Shown in pieces: positions 36,465 through 45,401 of a stretch of 64,000 bases of DNA. Numbering within the stretch: the first letter of the stretch is position 1; every line of letters starts with the position of its first letter. The position numbers were made by a program, and so were the translations under genes. The notes under the pieces are model-generated. The model saw nothing but the letters and a program-made list of their open reading frames with translations. It had not been told where the DNA came from and ran no database searches. Origin of the DNA: Alteromonas lipotrueae (GTDB lineage: Bacteria; Pseudomonadota; Gammaproteobacteria; Enterobacterales; Alteromonadaceae). The stretch is from the NCBI RefSeq assembly GCF_019249215.1, contig NZ_JAESDI010000011.1, positions 1 through 64,000 of the forward strand, written 5' to 3'.

Positions 36465-37601
36465 ATGAAGACCGCAAATCGTTACCTATTTATTTCACTC
36501 GCCATCGTACTTGGGTTGCTAACTATCATTCGCATGAGCATGCCTTATACGGCCCAATGGTATATCAATAAAACTCTCAGTCAGCCGGGTGAATACAGCG
36601 GCCGAGTAGGTGACGTAGATTTAATGCTTTGGCGCGGTGCTTATAGTTTAGAGCACGTGTTGTTGTACAAGTCTAACGGACAAGTAGACAAGCCTCTGTT
36701 TCGCGCCGATAAGGTTGAGTTCACATTAAACTGGAGCCAACTTATAAAAGGGGCCGCAAGCGGTACGGTGAATCTTACTCATCCTGAAATTAACTTTGTC
36801 GACGGTGCCACCAGCGATAACAGTCAAGCCGGTAAAAACGAAGATTGGCTTAACATTGCTAATCAACTGTTTCCATTACGTATTGATAAGCTTAGTGTGA
36901 CCGATGGCAAAATTGGTTTTTATAACCCAGAGACCTCGCCTGTTATTGATATTTCGCTACACGACATTCAAGGTGAAGTAACAAATTTGGTGAATAGCGA
37001 TGCGTTATCTGACAATCGGGTGGCTAATGCCACCCTGAGCGCACAAACTGCCCAACAAGGTACACTGAACCTAGAAGCCAAGCTTAACCCTGCCACACAT
37101 AAACCTACTTTCGATCTCAATATTCAAGCCGACAATGTGGCTTTAGTTAACTTTAAAAATCTGCTGGATACCTATGCACCATTCGACCTAGAGGCAGGTT
37201 CACTTACCCTTGCTGCCGAAGTTGCTGCCGATGATGGCAAAGTAAAAGGCTACATAAAACCAATACTGCACCATGTGGAAGTATTTTCATGGAAGGGTGA
37301 TATTGAGCAAGATGGTGATGGATTACTTGAAGGCACCGTAGAGCTATTATCCGCTTTTATTACTGAGCTATTTGAGAACCAAAGTGAAGATCAAGTCGCT
37401 ACTCGCATTCCTATTGAGGGGGATTTAAGTAGCCCAGATACCGATGTACTTCGTGCGCTGGGCGCCATTATTAAAAACGCTTTTATTAAAGCCATTAGCG
37501 GCGACATTGAAGAGTCGGTAGAGTTAGAAACTTTAGCTGAACCCGCACTGCCTGATTCAACCAAAACCATTGACACAGACAGCCAAAGCACTAAACCTTG
37601 A
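36465..37601 (+). CDS. DUF748/AsmA-like envelope protein
   Basis: The 378-residue product starts at the ATG at 36465, five bases after AAAGGAG; an in-frame TTG nine codons earlier lies before that site. A membrane anchor spans residues 3-22 (RYLFISLAIVLGLLTII). The periplasmic part follows the DUF748 pattern: VDLMLWRGAYSLEHVLLY, then FRADKVEFTLNWSQLI and the late SLTLAAEVAADDGKVKGYIKP. Related AsmA-type proteins bridge or act in the envelope, some in lipid transport; the role here is unknown. It is convergent with slyX. Confidence 0.8.
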   Translation: MKTANRYLFISLAIVLGLLTIIRMSMPYTAQWYINKTLSQPGEYSGRVGDVDLMLWRGAYSLEHVLLYKSNGQVDKPLFRADKVEFTLNWSQLIKGAASGTVNLTHPEINFVDGATSDNSQAGKNEDWLNIANQLFPLRIDKLSVTDGKIGFYNPETSPVIDISLHDIQGEVTNLVNSDALSDNRVANATLSAQTAQQGTLNLEAKLNPATHKPTFDLNIQADNVALVNFKNLLDTYAPFDLEAGSLTLAAEVAADDGKVKGYIKPILHHVEVFSWKGDIEQDGDGLLEGTVELLSAFITELFENQSEDQVATRIPIEGDLSSPDTDVLRALGAIIKNAFIKAISGDIEESVELETLAEPALPDSTKTIDTDSQSTKP

Positions 37602-37672
37602 TACGATAAGCTGGTCGTTGTATCTGTATCGGCCAGGGCTTCGTAAGCTCAGTCTGCAATGCGGGGGTATCA

Positions 37673-37933
37673 TTAATAATGGGGAGGCGGTGTTTCTTCC
37701 GAGTCTTTGGCCATATTAGAAGGCTCAATTGATTTAACCTTGTCGATAACGTGGCGTAACTTGTAGGTAAGCTCATCAAGTTGTTGCTGCTGTGAAGACA
37801 GCGCTTCATTTAAGGCTTCAATGGTATGCTCTTGAAACGCTATTTTCGTTTGGAGCTCTTCAATACTGTGGTTCGTACTATCGAGTTCTACCCGAAATGC
37901 GACACTGTCAGTACTGCTATTTTTATCTGTCAT
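37673..37933 (-). CDS. slyX: SlyX family protein
   Basis: The 86-residue product is a coiled coil (IEELQTKIAFQEHTIEALNE, QQQLDELTYKL) ending with the family tail ETPPPHY. SlyX has no firm function. It follows the WD40 lipoprotein gene by 8 bases on the same strand, so they are co-transcribed. In E. coli slyX is next to fkpA; here the WD40 gene lies between them. Confidence 0.93.
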   Translation of the reverse strand: MTDKNSSTDSVAFRVELDSTNHSIEELQTKIAFQEHTIEALNEALSSQQQQLDELTYKLRHVIDKVKSIEPSNMAKDSEETPPPHY

Positions 37934-37941
37934 AATCTACT

Positions 37942-38919
37942 CTATTTACTGCGTTGCCATACTTCGGCAAGACCACTGCTGCTTTCTGTCACAATATTAC
38001 CATCGGACATAAACCCAACGCCATAAACAACTGCAGTTGGCGGTGAAACAGTATCTCGTGATGCTACTTGCCAAGCATCCACTTCCTTACCACTTTTCAA
38101 ATCCCACAAATACACTTGGCGTGACGGCGAGCCTGTCAGTAAATACTTACCATCATCAGAAAACACAGCATCAGTGAAGATTTTTTGCCTAGCAATAAAG
38201 CTCAGACCGCTAATGGCCTCGCCAGTTTGCACGTTCCACACTTGTGATTTACTTTGGCTATCGGCAGTAAAAGCAAAACGACCTTTGTCATCTAATGCCA
38301 CTTTGGTCACCCGGGAAGGATGCGTGAAGGTATGGATTATTTGCCCTGTGTCGGTGCTCCATAAATAAGCGATATAGTCGTTGCCACCGGTTAAGGCAAA
38401 CTTGCCATTCGGGGAGATATCAATCGAGTTCACTTTTTCTTGATGCCCTAAAAACTCTAACCTGCGCTGAGTTTTAGGCTCAAAAAACATGACCTTACCA
38501 TTAGAACGAGCCACCAAGATGCCATTGCCATTATTCGAAATGGCCACATCACGAATAGACGCTTCGTCAATACGCCAAAAGCCAATCGGGTCGCCGGTTT
38601 CAATGCTCCACAGTGCAAACGCTTCTCTGTCAGCGGTGACTACATGAGTATTGTCGGCTGATATATGTAACGAAACGACTAAATTATTACCTTCCCCTTG
38701 ATGACTCCATTGATACAAAGGAGTGTCTTCGCCTATTCGCCATACATTGATGCCATTATTGATGCCTGATACAACGGAAATAGTACCATCGGGCGACACA
38801 TCGGCTGCGTAAGCCCCTTCCTCAACATGTCGCCATTGTTTAATTGGCGTGGTCTCAGGGAAGCTACATCCTATAGATCCACTTATTAATAAGGTGAGTA
38901 ACAATAATCTGGGGAACAT
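37942..38919 (-). CDS. WD40-repeat lipoprotein
   Basis: The 325-residue product is exported and lipid-anchored: MFPRLLLLTLLISGSIGC has a lipobox with Cys18. This ATG is chosen over one 15 bases upstream because AGGG lies just before it and the signal peptide becomes compact. The mature part holds six to seven WD40-like blades (for example AYAADVSPDGTISVVSGI, VNSIDISPNGKFALTGGN, YLWSTDTGQI, FTDAVFSDDGKYLLTGSP). It should form a periplasmic propeller for protein contacts. It is in one operon with slyX and divergent from fkpA. BamB is a different propeller family; this protein is not BamB. Confidence 0.88.
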   Translation of the reverse strand: MFPRLLLLTLLISGSIGCSFPETTPIKQWRHVEEGAYAADVSPDGTISVVSGINNGINVWRIGEDTPLYQWSHQGEGNNLVVSLHISADNTHVVTADREAFALWSIETGDPIGFWRIDEASIRDVAISNNGNGILVARSNGKVMFFEPKTQRRLEFLGHQEKVNSIDISPNGKFALTGGNDYIAYLWSTDTGQIIHTFTHPSRVTKVALDDKGRFAFTADSQSKSQVWNVQTGEAISGLSFIARQKIFTDAVFSDDGKYLLTGSPSRQVYLWDLKSGKEVDAWQVASRDTVSPPTAVVYGVGFMSDGNIVTESSSGLAEVWQRSK

Positions 38920-39070
38920 TTGAGCCCTAAACATAATCAAATAGGTTTCGCTTTGTGAATGCTAGGTTTAACATAGCATGGATCACGCATCTTTCACTAT
39001 CGTGCAGACTGCCCTGGATGCAGCAGTTTAAACATAGACGCATGATGATAAAAATTTATGGAGACGTTTT

Positions 39071-39850
39071 ATGCAGAAGTCGCTTGTTGCCTTATCTACT
39101 ATTGCTGCCCTAGGCCTTTTTGCCTGTCAGCCAAACACCTCTGATGAGGCCGCTACTACCGGCACTGACATCGCTGAAACCGCCGATGTTTCGACAGAAT
39201 CAATGACAGACGTACAAAAGCAAGCGTACGCTATGGGTGCAAGTATGGGCTTGTTCGTGAGCAACCGTGCACAACAGCAAGAGCAACTAGGCTTTCCGCT
39301 AGATGAAGCGGCGTTGAAAGAAGGCTTTGAAGATGGCCTTAACGACACATTGAAATTTACCCCACAAGAAATTCAGCAAATTGCTCAGCAAGGCGAAGAA
39401 GTACTTCGTGCTAAGCAACAAGAAATGGCGCAAAAAGCCGCACAAGACAATGTTGAAGCAGGCGCGGCATATTTAGAAGAAAACGCGAAGAAAGATAGCG
39501 TAACCACAACCGAATCTGGTCTTCAATATGAAGTGTTAGAAGAAGGTGATGGCGCAAGCCCCGCGGCTGAAGACATCGTTAAAGTTCACTACCGTGGCAC
39601 TTTGCTAGACGGTACTGAGTTCGATTCTTCATACAAGCGTGGTGAGCCAGCTCAATTCCCACTTAACCAAGTTATTCCTGGCTGGACCGAAGGCGTTCAA
39701 CTTATGCAAGAAGGTGCGAAGTACCGCTTCCACATCCCTTCTGAATTAGCTTATGGCGAGCGTGCTACTGGTTCAATTACACCAAATTCAACGCTAATCT
39801 TCGATGTTGAATTGCTTGAAATCGTTAAAGAAGAAGCTGCTGCTGAGTAA
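39071..39850 (+). CDS. fkpA: FKBP-type peptidyl-prolyl isomerase FkpA
   Basis: The 259-residue product has an N-terminal lipobox (ALGLFAC, Cys19), so it is probably a lipoprotein, unlike soluble periplasmic E. coli FkpA. An acidic linker precedes the helical dimerisation domain (about 45-140: QKQAYAMGASMGLFVSN). The FKBP domain covers about 145-255 (VKVHYRGTLLDGTEFDSSY, IPGWTEGVQLM, FHIPSELAYGERATG). It folds envelope proteins and isomerises proline bonds. GGAG lies 7 bases before the ATG. A sigma-E type promoter was looked for and not found. Confidence 0.95.
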   Translation: MQKSLVALSTIAALGLFACQPNTSDEAATTGTDIAETADVSTESMTDVQKQAYAMGASMGLFVSNRAQQQEQLGFPLDEAALKEGFEDGLNDTLKFTPQEIQQIAQQGEEVLRAKQQEMAQKAAQDNVEAGAAYLEENAKKDSVTTTESGLQYEVLEEGDGASPAAEDIVKVHYRGTLLDGTEFDSSYKRGEPAQFPLNQVIPGWTEGVQLMQEGAKYRFHIPSELAYGERATGSITPNSTLIFDVELLEIVKEEAAAE

Positions 39851-39909
39851 TATCACGCCGCGCTTCAAAGTGTAGTGGCTACGCTTTAGCATTGGCCACT
39901 ACTTGTATA

Positions 39910-39940
39910 AGCCGATACTTATTTAAGTGTCGGCTTTTTT
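39910..39940 (+). terminator. terminator of fkpA
   Basis: AGCCGATACTT and AAGTGTCGGCT pair over 11 positions with one G-T pair and a short AT loop, followed by six T bases. It lies 60 bases after the stop. Confidence 0.9.
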
Positions 39941-40100
39941 AATGCGTTAAGTGATGGTTGTACCAAAAAGAGCGGATAAGAGTGAAGGCTGCACGATAGT
40001 CACCGCTATTAATACAGCAAATGCCCACCTTACGCAGAAGGTGTATTAGACGGCTAGTCATTCGATTACTCGCTTTTTGTGCACCTTATCGACAACCTAT

Positions 40101-40388
40101 TTAAGTATGACGAGGTGGCGCACGACGACGTTCACGCTGCACTTTAAATACCGCAAAGTGATTTAACAGATATTGACCAAACTTATACATTAATAAACCA
40201 ATCACGAGATATCCTGCTGTTATCAGGCTATCCATACGTACTACAATATCCAGTAAGCCATACAGCACCATTAACGCGCCAGTTAAAAAAAGCATAAAAC
40301 CAGCAATAGTGCCGCCCATTGAACCGTTAGTTGCAGCACGGCGCCTGTCTGCAGGCTTATTTCCCGCCTTCGGTGCGTTATCTTCCAT
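40101..40388 (-). CDS. small membrane protein of unknown function
   Basis: The 95-residue product is not recognised. It has a basic N-terminal cytoplasmic part (PADRRRAATNG), two hydrophobic helices at about residues 29-49 (AGFMLFLTGALMVLYGLLD) and 56-75 (ITAGYLVIGLLMYKFGQYLL), and a strongly basic tail (VQRERRRAPPRHT). Both ends would face the cytoplasm. It is isolated between fkpA (convergent) and greB (divergent). Confidence 0.65.
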   Translation of the reverse strand: MEDNAPKAGNKPADRRRAATNGSMGGTIAGFMLFLTGALMVLYGLLDIVVRMDSLITAGYLVIGLLMYKFGQYLLNHFAVFKVQRERRRAPPRHT

Positions 40389-40563
40389 TCGATTTTCCCG
40401 CTCATTAGCTGGTTGCTATTTATACTGCGACAACAACTTTAAGGTTTATGTTCAATATTTGCACAAAGTGGTTTAAATGGTAGATTTCAACGCATTTGTT
40501 TATTGCGTTCTATTAATTCACCCACATACACTAGCCATAAGATTTCAATTTAACTAAATAATT

Positions 40564-41049
40564 GTGAAAACACCACTGATAACACGAAAAGGATATTTGA
40601 AGCTAAAACAGGAGCTTGACCATTTGTGGCGGGAAGAAAGGCCCGAAATCACACGAAAGGTGACGTGGGCTGCTAGCTTGGGCGATCGTAGTGAAAATGC
40701 AGATTACCAATATAATAAGAAAAAATTACGTGAAATCGACAGGCGAGTACGTTACTTACGTAAGTGTTTGGAAAACCTTAAAGTCGTGGATTATAGTTCC
40801 CAGCAGGAAAATAAAGTTTATTTTGGTGCTTGGGTAGAAATCGAAAACGAACAAGGGCAGGTGCTAGAACTTCGCCTTGTGGGTTACGATGAAATATTTG
40901 GCCGTCGAGATTACATTTCTATCGACTCTCCTATGGCGCGAGCCCTAGTGGGGAAAGAAGAAGATGATGACGTTACGGTAAAAACAGAAACCGACATAAA
41001 AGAATGGTGGATAAACCGCATTTGGTACGATCCAACCGATAAACTGTAA
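40564..41049 (+). CDS. greB: transcription elongation factor GreB
   Basis: The 161-residue product is nearly identical in pattern to E. coli GreB, which stimulates cleavage of backtracked RNA by RNA polymerase. The coiled-coil tip with its acidic residues is present (ASLGDRSENADYQYNKKKLR), as is the C-terminal FKBP-like domain (GYDEIFGRRDYISIDSPMA). The start is GTG at 40564, which aligns with the family N-terminus KTPLITRKGY; no ribosome site is visible before it, so translation may be weak or leader-dependent. tex lies 162 bases downstream, as next to greB in E. coli. Confidence 0.96.
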   Translation: MKTPLITRKGYLKLKQELDHLWREERPEITRKVTWAASLGDRSENADYQYNKKKLREIDRRVRYLRKCLENLKVVDYSSQQENKVYFGAWVEIENEQGQVLELRLVGYDEIFGRRDYISIDSPMARALVGKEEDDDVTVKTETDIKEWWINRIWYDPTDKL

Positions 41050-41211
41050 TAAGGTTAAAACAGTTTCCATGAATACTGACCTTACAATCAGGCTTCTTCT
41101 GACCCGTCGCGGTGGTATAATTGCTGCCAGTTATTCCAACTAAAATGAAAGCGGTGTAAAAAGGCTAATGCTAGCCACTACATCCTTATTTGCTATTGCC
41201 TAGAGCGTATT

Positions 41212-43584
41212 ATGATTATTAACAAAATTGCCGAAGAACTTGCCGTACAAACTTCTCAAGTCAGTGCTGCGGTTAAGCTTCTTGATGAAGGTTCAACGGT
41301 GCCGTTTATTGCACGTTACCGTAAAGAAGTGACTCAAGGGCTAGACGACACTCAGTTACGTACGCTTCAGCAACGTCTTACCTACCTTCGAGAACTAGAA
41401 GACAGACGCCAAGTCATCTTGAAATCTATTGATGAGCAGGGAAAACTGTCTGATGAGTTAAAGCGCAACATTACCGGCGCTGACAGTAAGACCACATTGG
41501 AAGACTTATACTTACCCTTTAAGCCCCGTCGACGCACCAAAGGTCAGATAGCCATTGAGGCAGGCCTTGAAGGCTTAGCAGATACTTTATTTGCCAACCC
41601 TGACCAGTCTATCGATGAGTTAGCCGCTAAATACTTTAATGCCGAAAAAGGGGTTTCAGATACTAAAGCCGCGCTTGAAGGCGCTCGCTTTATTTTAATG
41701 GAACGGTTTGCTGAAGATGCGGCACTGCTTGGTAAAATTCGTAACTACCTTGTTGAAAACGCACATATTAAAAGCACAGTAGCAAACGGTAAAGCGCAAG
41801 AAGCGGTTAAGTACAAAGACTATTTTGAACACAGCGAAAAGTACAAAAATGCCCCCTCACATCGCGCCCTTGCTATGTTTCGTGGTCGTAACGAAGGCAT
41901 GTTGAATATTCAACTTGATGCCGACCCACAGCAAGATGATGCCAGTGCGCCTTCTCACTGTGAACACCTTATTGCTAGCCACTACAATATTATGCACCGC
42001 CAACGTCCTGCCGATGATTTCTTAGCGCAAGTAGTGCAGTGGACGTGGAAAATTAAAATCGCGTTACACATGGAAACCGAGCTATTCAGTGGTCTTCGCG
42101 AGCGCGCTGAAGAAGAAGCGATTGAGGTCTTTGCTAAGAACCTCAACGATTTGCTAATGGCTGCGCCTGCTGGCGCTAAGACCACGATGGGCCTTGATCC
42201 TGGTCTTCGTACTGGCGTGAAAGTCGCTATCGTAGATAAAACAGGCAAAGTCGTCGCTAAGAATACCATCTTCCCCCATGCACCGCAGAACCAGTGGGAT
42301 AAGTCACTGCGTACCCTCACTACCGTGTGTAAGCAGTATAAAGTTGAGCTTATCAGTATAGGTAATGGTACAGGTTCCCGTGAAACCGATAAGCTTGTAG
42401 GGGAAATGCTTAAAAATAACCCAGAGCTAGGTGCACAAAAAATCATGGTAAGCGAAGCCGGCGCATCGGTTTACTCTGCATCAGAATTAGCTTCAAACGA
42501 ACTACCTGATTTGGACGTGTCTATACGTGGTGCAGTTTCCATTGCTCGTCGTTTACAAGACCCCCTTGCCGAGCTTGTAAAAATTGAACCTAAAGCCATT
42601 GGTGTAGGCCAATATCAACATGATGTTAGCCAAAGCCAGTTAGGTAAATCTCTCGACCGCGTAATTGAAGACTGTGTAAATGCGGTGGGTGTAGATTTAA
42701 ATACAGCATCACCCGCGCTGCTAAGCTATGTGTCTGGATTGAATAAAACCCTTGCAAACAACATTGTGCAATTTAGAGATACCAATGGCGCCTTCGGCGA
42801 CAGAAAAGCGCTAATGAAAGTTGAGCGCCTAGGGCCGAAAGCCTTCGAACAAGCGGCGGGATTCCTACGCATCGTAAATGGTAGCAACCCACTAGATGCG
42901 TCTGCGGTTCACCCCGAAGCTTATCCTGTGGTTGATAAAATTGTGGATACGGCCGCGGTTGCCGTTAACGATCTTATCGGTAACACAGAGCTATTGAAAA
43001 CCTTATCGCCAGATACATTTACCAGTGACGCTTTCGGCTTACCCACGGTAAAAGATATTTTAAGCGAGCTTGATAAACCGGGCCGCGATCCTCGACCTGA
43101 ATTTAAAACTGCCACCTTCAAAGAAGGGGTGGAGACCATTAAAGATCTTACCCCAGGTATGATTTTAGAAGGCGTTGTGAGTAATGTTGCGAACTTTGGT
43201 GCCTTTGTTGATGTAGGTGTCCACCAAGATGGCTTGGTGCATATTTCAGCGCTAACCAACAAGTTCATCTCAGATCCACGGGATGTAGTGAAAGCCGGGG
43301 ACATTGTTAAAGTTAAGGTGCTTGAGGTAGACGTAGCACGTAAGCGTATATCGTTTACTATGCGGTTAGAGGATACCCCGACCTCGTCGAATCAAGCAGG
43401 CAAAAGCAATAACAGCAATGGCGCTGCTAACGCAAAGTCTACTGCTAATTCCCGCGCTAACAATGGGTCACGTGGACACTCTCACGCAGATAAGCCAAAC
43501 AAGCGTGGCGGCGGACAAAACCAGCAGCAAAACAGTGCGATGGGTAATGCCTTTGCCGATGCCTTCGCCAAAGCCAAGAAATAA
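41212..43584 (+). CDS. tex: Tex family RNA-binding transcription accessory protein
   Basis: The 790-residue product has all Tex parts in order: the N-terminal helical domain ([18 protein letters not shown]), a YqgF-like RNase H fold ([18 protein letters not shown] at about 323), HhH motifs ([19 protein letters not shown] at about 495) and an S1 domain at about 648-720 ([20 protein letters not shown]). A low-complexity Asn/Gly/Lys-rich tail covers 721-790. Tex binds nucleic acid and affects transcription and stress survival in several pathogens; the mechanism is not settled. Its terminator follows closely. Confidence 0.96.
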   Translation: MIINKIAEELAVQTSQVSAAVKLLDEGSTVPFIARYRKEVTQGLDDTQLRTLQQRLTYLRELEDRRQVILKSIDEQGKLSDELKRNITGADSKTTLEDLYLPFKPRRRTKGQIAIEAGLEGLADTLFANPDQSIDELAAKYFNAEKGVSDTKAALEGARFILMERFAEDAALLGKIRNYLVENAHIKSTVANGKAQEAVKYKDYFEHSEKYKNAPSHRALAMFRGRNEGMLNIQLDADPQQDDASAPSHCEHLIASHYNIMHRQRPADDFLAQVVQWTWKIKIALHMETELFSGLRERAEEEAIEVFAKNLNDLLMAAPAGAKTTMGLDPGLRTGVKVAIVDKTGKVVAKNTIFPHAPQNQWDKSLRTLTTVCKQYKVELISIGNGTGSRETDKLVGEMLKNNPELGAQKIMVSEAGASVYSASELASNELPDLDVSIRGAVSIARRLQDPLAELVKIEPKAIGVGQYQHDVSQSQLGKSLDRVIEDCVNAVGVDLNTASPALLSYVSGLNKTLANNIVQFRDTNGAFGDRKALMKVERLGPKAFEQAAGFLRIVNGSNPLDASAVHPEAYPVVDKIVDTAAVAVNDLIGNTELLKTLSPDTFTSDAFGLPTVKDILSELDKPGRDPRPEFKTATFKEGVETIKDLTPGMILEGVVSNVANFGAFVDVGVHQDGLVHISALTNKFISDPRDVVKAGDIVKVKVLEVDVARKRISFTMRLEDTPTSSNQAGKSNNSNGAANAKSTANSRANNGSRGHSHADKPNKRGGGQNQQQNSAMGNAFADAFAKAKK

Positions 43585-43622
43585 CGCCTAACGCCATTGT
43601 TTACACGCGCGATTATAATTTT

Positions 43623-43648
43623 AAAGCCAGCATACATGCTGGCTTTTT
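43623..43648 (+). terminator. terminator of tex
   Basis: AAAGCCAGCA and TGCTGGCTTT pair perfectly around the 4-base loop TACA, and TTTTT is included at the end. It lies 38 bases after the stop codon. Confidence 0.93.
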
Positions 43649-43772
43649 GTATTTGCCCAGTAGAGTTTTGTATTTATGAGAGTAGTACGGTTAAGAACAC
43701 GTGTTATTGGCAATGAGCGGTAAACGAGGCTAGATAAGCGCTATTACTATTAAGCGCTAGGCACTACAAACC

Positions 43773-44840
43773 CTAGGCGCTAGCGGAAAAACCTTCACGT
43801 ACTGGTGTATAGGCTTGTGTGTAGAAATTCTGAATGCGACCAATGCGGGCTGAGTTAGCTTGGCTTTGTTGAACATTGTCGCCATTTGGCAGAGCTTCGT
43901 TGCCAAATGCTAGTGAGCGCGTATCAAACCCACCACCAATCTCATTTGAAGCTTCACTAGTACCTTGCGCTCCTTGGCTTACAGCATCTTGCTCAACCGT
44001 TTGCGCTTGTAAAACAGCTTCGTCTAGTGCCCTTGTAGGGCGTTCAACACCCGCATTATCGGTAATTTCATCAATATCAGGGGGCGTGATATCTGATGCG
44101 CTAGGCGATACCGATGATGTTGTAGCGTTGTCTTCAGCGATTTCGCTGCGAGCTTCAAACGATTTTTGAGTAGCTTCTGCTGCCACTTTTAAATCTTGCG
44201 CAGAAGGCTCCGCAGGGGCGAGTGCAGCAGCACGTACTTGCTGCATTTTACGAAGGGTTTCTTCAGGGCTATTTAGCTCAGAGATATCAATAGAGACTTC
44301 GCCATCGGTTACATAACGTTTGTTATCCGGCCCAGTGGTATATTCATATTGGGGAGATCCAGCGTATTGTCCACCCGCCGCGGCGTGTGCCTGCTCGTGA
44401 GTACGGACTTCTTGATCACGCGCCTCTAAGTTACTTATCTCTTGCTGTTCTTCTTCCGTCTGCTGCTCAGGCTGTGCGGATTGCTGTCCTGAAGCTTGCT
44501 GGTTTGATTCCTGTTGGCTTGATTCCTGTTGGTCTTGGGCATTTTGTTTACCCGCGCTTTCATCAGAGCCATTGTCTTTTTGTTCGCCAAACACGCTTTC
44601 AAACGCGCTTTGCAGCTCAGTTTGGACTTGGGGGCGATCGTAGGTAACAGGCGCAGGCGTTTGTCCCGGATTTCGAGCTTTGTCACTGTCCGAACCTAGG
44701 CCCTTTTGCGACGCCCCTTTCTCTGCATCCCCCGATTGAGGAATGGTTTCACGTAATGCGTTGTCTCGTCTCGCTGACTCGGTATTAACGTTTGCAGTAG
44801 GGTACGCTATGGCCGTAAGGATAGGGGTAACAATGTTCAC
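43773..44840 (-). CDS. SprA-family putative metalloprotease
   Basis: The 355-residue product belongs to the SprA-related/CJM1_0395 family. Residues 148-152 are HEQAH, an HExxH zinc-protease motif, within ARDQEVRTHEQAHAAAGG; downstream YTTGPDNKRYVTDGEVSID and a PEETLRKMQQVRAAALAPA block are typical. A Gln/Ser-rich linker of low complexity covers about 98-135. No signal peptide or membrane helix is seen. The start is GTG at 44840 with AGGAG 6 bases before it. It follows the mini-rod-like gene by 17 bases, an obvious operon. Enzyme activity has not been shown for the family as far as I know. Confidence 0.82.
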   Translation of the reverse strand: MNIVTPILTAIAYPTANVNTESARRDNALRETIPQSGDAEKGASQKGLGSDSDKARNPGQTPAPVTYDRPQVQTELQSAFESVFGEQKDNGSDESAGKQNAQDQQESSQQESNQQASGQQSAQPEQQTEEEQQEISNLEARDQEVRTHEQAHAAAGGQYAGSPQYEYTTGPDNKRYVTDGEVSIDISELNSPEETLRKMQQVRAAALAPAEPSAQDLKVAAEATQKSFEARSEIAEDNATTSSVSPSASDITPPDIDEITDNAGVERPTRALDEAVLQAQTVEQDAVSQGAQGTSEASNEIGGGFDTRSLAFGNEALPNGDNVQQSQANSARIGRIQNFYTQAYTPVREGFSASA

Positions 44841-44857
44841 ATTACACTCCTACATTA

Positions 44858-45190
44858 CTACGCTAACGTATCGATTATTGTGCCTATCGTGTCATTCGCC
44901 ACATCAAGCACCTTGGCGGAAGCCTGGGCGTTGATACTGTTGATTTTCAATGACAACAGATTTGTGGTGACATCATCCTGCGTAGAGGGAAGTATGTTGC
45001 GTACATTCTGTAAGCTTTGGGTGGCAGCATTGGCTAAAACGGCTTGCGGATCGCGCTCTGCGTTCGTGGTTTGCTGGGCAATATTAGACGCAGCCTGCGT
45101 AATACCATTACTGGCATTCTGCAAACCGAATTGTCCGGACAAAATCGCCGAATTTATATTATTACTATTTATACCTGATATACCAGACAT
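44858..45190 (-). CDS. small flagellar-rod-like helical protein
   Basis: The 110-residue product is not in a family I can name. Its first 45 residues (ILSGQFGLQNASNGITQAAS, then NIA) resemble the N-terminal helix of flagellar rod and hook proteins, with the AxNIA motif. Its last 40 (NLLSLKINSINAQASAKVLD, then VANDTIGTIID) resemble the C-terminal helix of the same proteins. The D1 and outer domains that normally lie between are missing, leaving a short linker. No signal peptide is present, as with flagellar axial proteins. AGAGG precedes the ATG. It leads a two-gene operon with the SprA-family gene. No flagellar genes are nearby. Confidence 0.7.
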   Translation of the reverse strand: MSGISGINSNNINSAILSGQFGLQNASNGITQAASNIAQQTTNAERDPQAVLANAATQSLQNVRNILPSTQDDVTTNLLSLKINSINAQASAKVLDVANDTIGTIIDTLA

Positions 45191-45371
45191 ACACTACCTC
45201 TACACTCTCATGAGCAATTATTAACCAAATTGCACTAAATGAAAAGGTCTGTACCGCTCATACGCCTTAACTGGCTGTGAAAACGAGCAATATTTCTTCT
45301 TTGCGCCTAGCATTTCGCTGGCTAAAAGCTGCGGCGTATACACTCGCGGCCGTTTACATCACCTTAACGCG

Positions 45372-45401
45372 ACTTAAAAGCATCGGATTTACGATGCTTT
45401 T
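45372..45401 (-). terminator. terminator overlapping the bioH stop codon
   Basis: On the minus strand AAAAGCATCG pairs perfectly with CGATGCTTTT over a 6-base loop containing the bioH stop. The T run is short (four bases), so termination may be partial. The same hairpin has five T bases on the plus strand. Confidence 0.6.

Noticed and set aside
38941..39070. A sigma-E promoter before fkpA
   Set aside because: No sequence close to GGAACTT with a TCAAA-type partner was found in the divergent region.
41982..42446. A 154-codon minus-strand frame inside tex
   Set aside because: It lies fully within the conserved core of tex and has no recognisable domain.
44505..44540. Short DNA repeats in the SprA-family gene
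   Set aside because: They encode the low-complexity Gln/Ser linker and need no other explanation.
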